From positions 12,454,278 through 12,518,277 of the forward strand of contig NC_039507.1 in the NCBI RefSeq assembly GCF_003672135.1: a DNA stretch of 64,000 nt. The letters run 5' to 3'. Positions 36,201 to 46,735 of the stretch are shown in pieces; within the stretch, counting starts at the first letter, position 1; each line of letters opens with the position of its first letter. The notes beneath the pieces are model-generated. The model did no database searches and had not been told where the DNA came from. It saw nothing but the letters and a program-made list of their open reading frames with translations. This stretch comes from Ooceraea biroi (lineage: Eukaryota; Arthropoda; Insecta; Hymenoptera; Formicidae). The position numbers and the translations under genes were made by a program.

Positions 36201-39200
36201 CGACTTGTTAACTCGTTGATCTTTTTCTTATCCGACACATTTTTGCAACATTTTACGTAGTCGCAAAAGCCCGTGGCCAAAAAACTCGAAGCCACTATGA
36301 CGTCGGGAAATATTGGCATTTCTAAAAATTAAATTGTTCGTATACGTGGAATACCCAAATCGGATCAGTCGCATCCGATCTGCACAAAATTCAGGCGTTT
36401 CGCAATTTCAAATATTGCCTGCGCTAATAGAAACTACGCGACGTCAATACTGAAATGTTCATTGCGTTATACAAATAATCCCTCAAGCTACACTCGGACG
36501 AGAACAAGGCGAGGATAGAAATCCAGGATTGAACCCGTTGACCCGTGACGATGTGCATTTTGCACACCATGTGACCGAAGTGATATGAAGAAATATCAGG
36601 GGATCAGGGATAAATTTACCATTTTTATCGCCAATCATGAGAATTAGCGTTCTTGTTAACTATAAAATAAAATGCATTCCGCGGACAATAAGGATCGTCC
36701 ATGCTTTGATAATAAATTCTTGTCTATTCAGAAACGCTTGGTATTATTTTAGACGATGAATATCACATCGTAATCATTTCAGACTTAACAATAAAGCTCG
36801 CGAGCGTTTCTGGTGCAGTGAAATTTATGTTCATCCCAATTAAAAGTTATCTGAAGCATCCTCGTAGATACCCTTCAGAACCGCTGAGGCGGACTGCCGT
36901 TTCTCAGTTCATGGAAACACAGACAGTGTAAATTTATTTAAATGCCGTTCACGATAAGCGTTGTGGAAGCTGTTATGAATGGAATGTAATTTCCTGAAAA
37001 GCAGAGGAAGGCTCGCGATTTCAAGCGCGACTGTTACATTTCCATTCGGCCACCTCTTTAACGATTTCGTAATTGTCAAGTTGCTTTGATCGATTCAATC
37101 GTTGAGAGCTTAACGAACAACTTGCTTCTGAAGTTTGTTAGGGAAATAAATCAAATTAATTTCGCGCGTGTACGCATGTGTAAGTATCATTGCATTACCT
37201 ATATTCTGCAACTGTCTTATAAATTTTCTATTATTGTATTATTTTACTTTTACAATCATATATTCTCATTATAATCTTATGAAATGATAATTTCGATATC
37301 ATTTATACACAAAGATATTAAATAAAACAAAGATATATGCTAGAAAAAAGCAGAACGTGTGAATAATCGTGTGAACTGTACGTTTTGTCGAGTTGGAGAC
37401 ATAAAAATATGAGATTATTATCAAGTTCTAGCGGATAGTTTCTGATTCAATTTTTCAGAGAATCACGGTGAGCACGTATTCGTTTTAGCGGCGGTGTTAT
37501 TGGTCACGATAGAAGCGCTGACGATGCTACCGCACGCATCGGAGGGATGTTGGCTCGTAAAATGCAATCTCGTGTGTGCACGGGATCGCGTGTGTACGTA
37601 CGCGGAACGAGCATCTGTCACATCGGTGGACAATGCACACAGACAGAACCACGTGAAGCTACTTCCCGAGGACACAAAGGTCCAAAGGGAGAAAAAAATC
37701 CATCTTTCCAGGATAGACGAACCGAGGTCATCCAAAGCTTACGTCTTCGGTAACGCGTTGGCAGTTTTCCAAAGCTTCTTCGGCCAATCGACCCGCCTGA
37801 TAGCCTCCAAAACATACGGCAACCTCTCGATATATTCACCGGAGCCATGGGCACTTGAAAGGGCATTGCGAACATTGCACCCTGCGCGATTAATCGGAGC
37901 CAAAGGCAAGAGGTGCAGTTATCGTACCAGATTGCCAATCTAACGTGACGTAACGGAGAACTCTCTTGGATCCTATTCTTTCATTCGTTCCTACAATTAA
38001 ATTCAAATGTACTTAAAGGTATATTTAGTATTTACACTGATTTAAATTCTTTTTGATGAATTCGCGTGAATTTCGCAGCGCAATATCAGATCCTCGATTT
38101 CATAAATATGCATCCAGGACTTTTGAAAAATTTTTAAAAAACAGCGTACGGTACATTATAGAGTAACGTCATGTATATGCATGCGAATTGTAACAATATA
38201 TTTTTCGATGCATTTTGCAGCCTTATAATAAGTGTCCGAGTCTATACATGCGAAGAAGCATACACACATTCTGTCTTCACTGAAAATTGAGTTCGTTTGG
38301 TGTTCTACATCGCGAGACAAGGAAATAAAGGAATGAAGGAAACAAACCTGAGACAATCCGTTATTATGCGGTATATCATATCATAGTATTACAGAGCGCT
38401 GCATGCGCACATAAAGTGTAATTATTTCCCACGTGCTCGCCTTTCCATCACGCTCTCATAATTATCGCGAATATAATTGAAGCTAAACTTTAACGCGCGG
38501 ATTCATATCAACACGGTATTTCCCGTTCGGGCGTGGCTCGTGCCGGCGATAATTTACGCTGGAAATCGATCTCCGCTCGTTGAATATCAGTCGTGGATTA
38601 GCGGCAGGCCGACCGCTAAATTATACGGCACCGAATCCGATCCGGGCAATCGGTATGCGACAATCGCATTGTGCGCTCCATGATTTCTCGCGTGTTTCTA
38701 TACGGATAGTCGTGTTGACGGCTCACCCTTGCCCATCCCTTACCTATGCCTGCCGTTTCCTGGCCACCGCGGTGGTTGCCTTTTCCGCAGGTCACCTCGT
38801 ACGTCGTATGATTAACACGGCCGAGAGTGCGGACGGCGTGGTTTCGGCATGCTGCACGTGACATTACGGGTATATCATCCATTATTCTCTCCTCTCTTCA
38901 CCCTTCACTTCGCGATTCTCTCAGTGTCGCGCTTAAATAGATTCACGCGCTCGCGCGCGGCTCCGCCTCGCTCTCATCGAGCCGCGCTGCCGACGCTCTC
39001 TCGTACGTATTTCCTTCCGCGCTACTAAATTATCATCAAGTTGACGGAGTGGCGATAGTGTTACTTAGCATGTTCCTTGCAGCTTCGAGTTATATCGAGT
39101 GCCGGCTTATTGTGTTTCCAATTATTCGGGATGTTCGAAGATGTCGAGACGTGTGTCGAACGGAAGTGATGCGAGCGTCCTGGTATGACAGCTTGTATTA

Positions 39201-39961
39201 AAATTTCCCCATGCCAACATTTTTCATCGCTTAATTAACAGCGCCCAGTTTTTGAGGGACACTCCTTTACACTCGCGGTATTTTTGTGTGAAATTGCTCG
39301 CACTGGAAGAACCGTGTGACGTGGAACAAACCGCGATCGATAATCTTTGTATACAATATGGAATATGAGTGAGAATTAATGGATGTTAATTAAATGATGT
39401 ATCATTTGTCACGTTGATTTTCGCTTACGTAATATCTGCTAATGTATCGATCAACAATTCATCTTCTTCTCTTTCTCTAAAATCTGTAGAATTCTTCAGT
39501 TTTAAGAGCATATGTTCAAGCATCGATTTTCTCTCAAGATGTCTCATTTACTCTATTCGGGAACAGGATCAAGGCTATCCTCGGTCTATAGTTATTTGTT
39601 ATATCATTTATCTAGCCACTTCGCCAATGTCACATATAGGTGTGGGGATAATGACATAAACGCGAAGAGGACAAAGGAAAAAAGATAAGAGGCGCCTCGG
39701 AAAATAACCAAGTAACCTGCGAGAAGCAGAGAAAGTAAACGACCCTTGGCGCTTGTGGCGGCGCTCTTTTGATTTTGATGGATCGCCCTTTTCTCGTGAC
39801 GTTTTCCACAGGTTTCTTCCTGCGGCATTTCCTTCCTTCCTTTATTCCTTGCTATTCGCTAGAATGAAGTAAATACCTCGGCTGACGATGATGGACGCGA
39901 AATCGTTAAAGCGTTAGGTCCTTCAATCTTAAATTGACTACGAAATATGGAAAAAAGATTC

Positions 39962-40007
39962 CTTCTCTCTCTCCCCCTCTCTCCCTCTCTCCCTCTCTCG
40001 CTCTCGC
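39962..40007 (+). repeat. CT/CCCTCT low-complexity run
   Basis: A pyrimidine-only tract of CTCTCT and CTCCCTCT units about 45 bases long. Confidence 0.85.
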
Positions 40008-41126
40008 GAAGCATATTGAAGACGAGATTGTTTTTATTTTCATTATATACACATGCTCGTACATGACATTAATTAGAAACGTTAATTGCGGACATTAACA
40101 TGACATACGTATTCGATTAAAGTTCGAAATCAAGAATACGCTAGTTTATCTCGAAACAATGGAGATATTCAAATAAGGAATCGAGAGAAACTTGTAATGA
40201 GTTTTGCAAAGTTGAATATTGATACAACGATAACGGTTTATGGCTTGGGTTTCCTGTGCAAATTGCATAATCTCAAGTACGTACGCAGTCTATAAACCAG
40301 TCGGTACAGTTCGACCTAATTTGTTGCACGTCCATTCACAGCTCCACCCAGCACTTAATCGAACTGACAACCGAGTCAGCTGTCGCGAATTAATTTGCTT
40401 CGCGGGTGTCAAGAGCAGATCGGCAATTGTCACTTTAACTCCACCTCTTCAAAATAGCCTGAACCATCATCTCTCTGACTCCTTGCAAATCTGCTTCCTT
40501 CCGTGAGTTTTTTTGTGTCATCATGCTTTTGTCGCAAATGTTTTATTCCGTGACATAAAAAGGAGCATTTTTGCAGAGATGTGTACTTTACTGTACATTG
40601 CACAGAGTCCTTATAATCTGGTCGGTTATTTCGTTTAACCAATGAACAGAGTCCTTCTCATTATCTTGCAGCGTGCAACTTCGAGAAAATCACTTCCACG
40701 CAATTTCGTAACAATCCGCGTTGCAGTAATCAGCAGCGGGATACCGGTATTGCTTTAATGACATTCTTTGGTGTGGAGAAGTGCACGCGAGAATTGCTCA
40801 AGGAAAACACAGATCGGATGAGCGATCTTGAAAAGGAACGAACGGCCGCCCATCGACCATCCGGTGAATGCGGTGCTTTAAAGGGTTGTTGAGCCATTCT
40901 ATGGTAACCACAAATATTACAGTCCAACTGGCAGAAATATGCCCTTGTGAAAGTGCAAGTCGAATTTGTGGCCGGGATTTGCTCGTCAGATCGCAGCTCT
41001 CGTGTCAGCTGGACCGCACGAATACCGCAAAGCAGACATTCTGCGCATTCCAAAATTGTAATATTGCATTTGTTCTGTGAAGTTGCTCTTCAAAATACAA
41101 AAGAAATTACAGGATTAGCAAAACGG

Positions 41127-41162
41127 CTCTCTCTCTCTCACACACACACACACACTCTCTCT
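41127..41162 (+). repeat. Compound (CT)n(CA)n(CT)n microsatellite
   Basis: A CT run, then a CA run of about eight units, then a CT run, with no spacer between them. Confidence 0.9.
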
Positions 41163-41649
41163 TTGTTGCTTTTGAGAAGAATATAAGTAGAGGAAAGACA
41201 CCAATATCGACATTTTGTTTTTGGAGGTTATCTCTTAACTTAAAGCTCGAAATAAAAATTTGCGTATACATATATATGTACTAAAGACTGCCTCCTATTA
41301 GATGGTATTATATTTTTTATTTCTAGTTTTTAAGAAAATAACATTTTTCTAAGACACATGAAAACTGAGCTCTGAGAAATTGGGCGCCAAAACTGACATA
41401 TCTATTAAACATTATGAAACATGTTCAAAATATGATAATATAAATAAAGATAAAAATAAAAATAAAATATTTTTAGAAAGCGACAAGCATATAGAAGAAC
41501 TTGATATTATAAAAAAAGAGAACTACTGTTGTTTAAACTACGTAATTTGTCAAAGAAAACTTATAGAAGAAAAAACTTTCGAACTTCAAGAACTCGATAT
41601 AAGCTCAATTAGCATATAAACAAACAAGAAGTATATAGACTATGAGTTC

Positions 41650-41670
41650 TTAAGGGGGTATTCTAGTGTA
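41650..41670 (+). repeat. Solo Kolobok-type terminus beside the giant inverted repeat
   Basis: TTAA (41650-41653) followed by GGGGGTATTCTAGTGTA (41654-41670) is identical to the TTAA and 17-bp terminus of the element at 23439-24646. The orientation is that of a left end, so the element body would extend to the right, into the giant inverted repeat whose left arm begins at 41677. I found no matching right terminus beyond 49386. It is either a truncated element or the surviving end of a larger one. Confidence 0.75.
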
Positions 41671-41676
41671 GCGTCA

Positions 41677-44314
41677 GTTTCTCTGTTTTTAATGTCACAC
41701 AAGGATAAAATACGAGCATTTTTATTGTGCCAATCAATGCAACAGTCTCTCGCCGTTAACACAAATATCTACATTGACAAAGACTTGGAATTAAAGTGGA
41801 TGGAACTTACAGCGCGGCAACTCGACGTTTCTATAGACTCGTGAATAGACTCAGTATATTCGTGCTGAGCAACCACGTACCATAGTTCAGTTTGTACAGC
41901 AGTGCCATTCAAGCATGTGGCATGTAAAGAGATGCGCTCTCTGACGAGTTTCCCTTCTCTCTATCAGTGTATACCTGTGAATTTGATATAACTCGTCACA
42001 ATGTGTGCTATGATCGCGAATATCCAAGTCTCAGGAGAAGCCTCAGTTACCGCTTTGATCCGATAATCACCGGACTGGATTTGGGCAAGTCCTTTTAATC
42101 AGCGATCTATTGTACACAGGGACACGCATTTAATGCGTAACCGAAATCAATAGAATGTTCTCTGTTGCTATAATTTTGTGCAAAAAAATGATTTCAATTT
42201 TCAAATATCACGTTCTCCATCTTTTTAATGCTAAACGGATCCGATCTGTCTAAAAACAAAATGAAGAATGATAGACGCGTATTCCTCGATTTTAACAGTG
42301 ATTTTCAATGTGAAACACTCATACGAGAAACCATTATAATTTCACGCGTATAATACGTCGATATTTAATAACAAGCCAGCACTAGCACAGAAATCGAGAT
42401 CCGCGAGGAATTAAACGCTTTCTCTCGCTGCATGCCGCTTCAGGTTCATGTTGCCTGGCGCATATGAGCGAATCGAGTCGAGAGCACCCGGACGTCCATA
42501 ATGGGGGTAACTTTTCGAAGCTCTCTTCAACGAGAACCGCACCACTCGCGCAATCGTGGGTGAGGTGCTCGTCGACGGGGTTGTCCGCGCTTTGTCGGTC
42601 GCGTCCATATGCAACGCATGTTGTAATTCCCGCCGATGTAAATACGCGTAGTTTGCCGCAGACAATCGTGTAACGAAGTAGATAGATACGGCCGTCCGTA
42701 CGTACGCAACCGAGGTTAGCGCGGCGGGCAAACCGCGCTGACAGTTTCCGGCGTGGTAGCTTCCGTACACGCGAGAATTCGCGACCGAAAAGTCCGACCC
42801 GGACGTATACGCGCAGCGCACTGCGGCCAAGCATCGCACGAACTTCAATTAGCGACCAGTGGGCAATTAACAGAGTACACGAGGCTCTTGCTTACCACCC
42901 TGCGAAAGTTCTGTACGTGCGCGTACGCGGGAGATGCGGTTATTAAGGCATCCTATGCAAATTAATGCTTCGTCTCATCCGCTTTTTCTCATCTTTCTCT
43001 GTATTTCTATGTTTCTCCCCTTTCTCCCTTTCTTTCTCTTTGTCTCTTCGTTTTCCTAGCCTGTCGTTCTCTTCGCATTTGATCGTCGTGCCTCTCTCGC
43101 CGTCGTTCCGATGAGCACGTCTGCGAAGCATAAAAGTAAAAGAGCAGCGAAAGCGATTCCCTTGTACGACTAATATTGTATGTCAGGCGAAAGCAAACGT
43201 GTGTCGTCGCTACAGAGGCTTAACTTTTTGATAACGCGAGCTCCCGAGGAAGTTTAACCGGTATGAAATGCAAGGATAGATAGACGCTAGGTAGTATGCC
43301 AAAAGTCTGGTAAGCGCTAACGTCATAGTGTTTGCTATACAATACTAGTCGACGAAACTCTTCTTTTTTTTCTCTGGAATAATTATCACAAAATTCTAAA
43401 AAAACTTCGTAATTCGGTGTAGGTCACTATAAAATTCTTAATTTTTTAATGGTAAAAACAAACAGCATCTCACTCGATGAGCTCAACGATTAATTACGCC
43501 ATCGTGGAAATGTTCGTCCCGAAATAAATTTCAATTAGCATCACCGATGGTAATTAATGGCACGTACACAGTACTTGCGCACCAATCACTCGCGAAAAGC
43601 ATTTCAAATTAATACGTCTTCACTCATTCCTCTACTGCCCCCCCCCCCCCCGGCGTTATATGCGCTCATTCCGGCGTCCCTTTGCTGTTGGTGATAAATA
43701 ACAATGAATAAACACACCACAGAGAGGACCATGTCAATATCCAACGTTGGCTTCGTTCAGAGCGCGGTTAAATGCGCGGAAATCGGGATCTCGACTTGAT
43801 GCACCGGCCTTGATGCACCGAGTTTATGAATAAGACCGCCGGACACTCCGAAAGTTACTCGAAAGCGCTCGAACAACGGATGATCGCAGTAAGTACCTGT
43901 CACAGCGAACAGCGTCACAACGACTGACGCGTACAATGACAATCCCGCACGACGACGTACTGACGTCCCTTAATCCACGCTGACGGAAATGCATACACTC
44001 GGGACGGCGCCGTAAACCGGAAGCGTAAACCGAGGCGGCGATCCCCGTCGGAGATGTTCCTGCCTCGACGACTATCGAGACGGACTTGTCGTGGACTCGT
44101 TGAAAGCTGCTCGCGTTTTCGAGGGCGAGAGATCGACGGACGACGACGAGGGTGCGACGCAGCGCACCGCACCGGGTGGCCGCGGTAATCCGACGTGATC
44201 GCCCGATGGGGTAATCGTCCACGGGAAAACAGTGATGCACGTCGAGATACAATTCATCTCGGCGTGCGTGTGCGCGAGTGACTTGCTTCATCAGTGCAGA
44301 CGTGGTGCGAAGGA
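41677..44314 (+). repeat. Giant inverted repeat, left arm (2638 bp)
   Basis: The arm is the reverse complement of 46736-49386. It begins GTTTCTCTGTTTTTAATG (pairing with the end of the right arm at 49386) and ends GTGGTGCGAAGGA (pairing with 46736). Agreement holds along all parts I compared, with scattered substitutions and one-base length changes. The outer 700 bp is ordinary DNA. About 42380-42850 and 43700-44310 are CpG-rich, and a C14 run lies at 43638-43651. On the minus strand a CAG|GTACTTACT donor-like site ends at 43897, preceded by an ATG-containing open frame (MHFRQRGLRDVS) that might be a 5' exon. Long frames here are broken in the other arm by one-base indels, which argues against coding. 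Confidence 0.9.
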
Positions 44315-44601
44315 CGTGCTTATAAGACCACATGGAGGTTTATAAAAAGTTAGATGGAAAGTATACGCAAAAGTTTCTCTTAAGATACAAACATTTTAAT
44401 TAAACATTTCTTGTATACTTTCGTATTCATCCGCAATGGAAAACACGAGATCATTGATAAAATTATGGAGTATAAAGTAATCAATATAACGCAACTACTA
44501 ATATATATGCATTAATGCATGTATAATATATAGAAAACTTTTCTTAATCTTCTTTCTATATTATTACTAAAAAAATCTTATAAAGGTAACAAAAGTACGC
44601 C

Positions 44602-45973
44602 AAGTACATAAAAATTCTATATGTATATGAAATCAATAATTAAACCAAGTGCCTAGAAGCCATTCAGTTTGAATATTTGTAATTTGAAATAGTATTTGTC
44701 ATAAAATTAATCTTGCATTTATACTTGGCGTGCACTTGGCGTGCCGTGACCGCATTAAAACATACTGTCCTATCTATAATCTGTATTTTATGTGTAAATT
44801 ATTTTTATCGACTAAGTAATTAAAAGAGATATTTATAATCACTTTGCTAGTCTAAAACAAAACTAAAAACGTGTTTGTTGTAATATTTTCAAATAAAAAG
44901 ATTTACGAGTCATTATTGAAAATCATCAAGAAAATCATCACGTACAAATTTACAAGAATACAGTGCGACCTGGAAACGCCAAGTACACGCCAAATATAAA
45001 TGCAAGATTGATTTTATGAGAGACAAATACTATTTCAAAATACAAATGCTCGAACTGAATTGCTTCTAGGTATTTGGCTAGTTAACTATTAATTCCATAT
45101 ACAGGGTGTCCCACTTTAACTTTTACGCTTGAATATCTGGAAACCACGGCAATTTCAGGAAAAATGTTTCATACAAAAGTTGCAGGGTTGGAAGGGGGCC
45201 ATTCAGTGGCGGTAACAGATTGGTCATTCGGGGTCATTTTCAAGGTCAGTTAAAGGTCAAGTCCAATTTTTTAAACAGAAGCCTATACTTTTTATTGCAG
45301 ATTCTGATTCTCCATCGAAAAGTAAGTAACTTTTGTTCGAAACATTTTTTTAAAAAACGCCCTTCTTATCCCGAAAACTCAGGTTCAACCTTTGGCGGAC
45401 CAATGATAATAACTCGCTTTATAACAGACACTGAAATTTTTTTTAGTATTTTATTATTTACTGTCAGCACTAGCGTATCTCATGTAAAGCGGAGTAATCG
45501 GCCCTTTTCAGGGCCACAAGGTGTGCAAATCCGATCAGCAACCTCCACGTGGTGCACACTGGGTAACGTTAATGCTGACGGTAAACAGTAAAATACTAAA
45601 AAAAAACTTCAGTGTCTGTTATAAAGCGAGTTATTATCATTGGTCCGCTAAAGGTTGAACCTAAGTTTTCGGGATAAGGAGGGCGTTTTTAAAAAATGTT
45701 TTGGACAAAAGTTACTTACTTTTCGACAGAGAATCAGACTCTGCAATAAAAAGTATGGGTTTCTGTTTAAACAATTGGACTTGACCTTTAAATGACCTTG
45801 AAAATGACCCCGAATGACCAATCTGTTACCGCCACTGAATGGCCCCCTTCCAACTCTGCAACTTTTGTCTGAAACATTTTTCCTGAAATTGCCGTGGTTT
45901 CGAGATATTAATTAGTTTCAAGCGTAAAAGTTAAAGTGGGACACCCTGTATAGATTTTTTATGTACTTTTAAT
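44602..45973. mobile_element. Foldback element in the spacer, split by a second foldback
   Basis: The left arm, about 44602-44745, pairs with a right arm in two pieces: about 44973-45101 and 45949-45973. Paired landmarks are AAGTACATAAAAA, CCTAGAAGC, TTTGAAATAGTATTTGTC, TCTTGCATTTATA and CTTGGCGTG. Removing the 847-bp insert at 45102-45948 plus one TA restores a continuous right arm, so this was the older element. Arm identity is visibly lower than in the giant repeat. No coding capacity. The superfamily is unknown. Confidence 0.6.
45102..45948. mobile_element. Foldback MITE, 847 bp (TA target duplication)
   Basis: The ends are CAGGGTGTCCCACTTTAACT and its complement, with TA on both sides (45100-45101 and 45949-45950). 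The arms 45102-45470 and about 45571-45948 are nearly complementary throughout. The right arm has an extra ACTAATTA-type insertion near its outer end. A loop of about 100 bp separates them. TA duplication and CAGGGTGT ends match those of the elements at 14618 and 28465. Open frames inside (for example 45220-45591) are not transposase-like. Confidence 0.8.
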
Positions 45974-46735
45974 ATATAGAAAAATTCTATTAATCTTCTC
46001 TCTATATTATTATTGTTATTCTGTTGTTACTTTTTGGTAGCTTTAACTAAATTTTACGCGCTCGGTGCATTACAAACTTTTACAAGCCCCGTAAAAGATA
46101 TGTCATCAATTTCGCGCGCGTAGCGAGGTTGGCAAAAGTTCCAACTTACGCACCTGCGCAGTTTCTTTGTAAGTGGATTACTATCGCGCGAGCATGAGTT
46201 ACGCACAGTCCTGTAATGCAAACTTCACTCGAATATACAAATTCGAGCGATATTAAATTTCCGGTTTTTATCAGGTTACATCCGGTGCGAAAACTCGGTT
46301 GTCTGCCCGTTCTCTTGCGTGCACGATAGACGTTCCATTGTTTTACGCGAATAAGAAATGAACAAAAGACAGTAAAAAAAAAGAATCACTTATGTAAACG
46401 CATGTATATCCTATATAATATTTTATAATTTTTATATTTTTATACATTGCCGACCGCGCGAAATGCGAATAGTGCCTGACTATACGCTGACCACGCATTG
46501 TTTGCAAGTGATGTGTACTTACATACTTAAATTTAAACACCCATAAGACATACAAGTAACTTCAAGTAATAAAATAATTTGATAATGAAAAAAACTGCGA
46601 AATGGGAAGTCCTCCATTTCATTCGGTCGACAAAATGTTCGAATTATCGACATCAACTCACATGTGTGCATGTACGAGTCACGAAGACACAGGTCACGAT
46701 GATCCGCGCGTACTGACACGAAGCCCGGTCTTCCT

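Larger units (their letters stand above)
33208..41649. other. Long stretch without an assigned gene
   Basis: No gene, RNA or element recognised over about 8.4 kb. CpG-rich islands lie at about 37460-37960 and 38470-39020, AT-rich DNA elsewhere. The longest open frame (34325-34861, plus strand, 178 codons) starts with TTG, has no domain and is not called. A minus-strand frame of about 62 codons ending near 37746 looks protein-like (PYVLEAIRRVDWPKKLWK) but has no ATG and no recognised family. Microsatellites are at 39962-40007 and 41127-41162. Confidence 0.4.
44523..46012. repeat. About 42-bp direct repeats flanking the spacer foldback
   Basis: 44523-44568 and 45970-46012 share AATATATAGAAAA, TTAATCTTCT and TCTATATTATTA with a few substitutions between. 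They lie in direct orientation on either side of the inverted-repeat cluster. Either a duplicated flank or part of the element ends. Only the outer limits are given here. Confidence 0.55.

Noticed and set aside
42382..42848. About 150-codon frames present in both arms of the giant repeat
   Set aside because: Frames in both arms simply mirror the duplicated GC-rich DNA. One-base indels between arms shift phase, and no domain is seen.
43757..43942. Minus-strand frame with a hydrophobic N-terminus resembling a signal peptide
   Set aside because: The start codon is TTG, not ATG, and the corresponding right-arm frame is disrupted. The donor-like site is kept as a separate observation.
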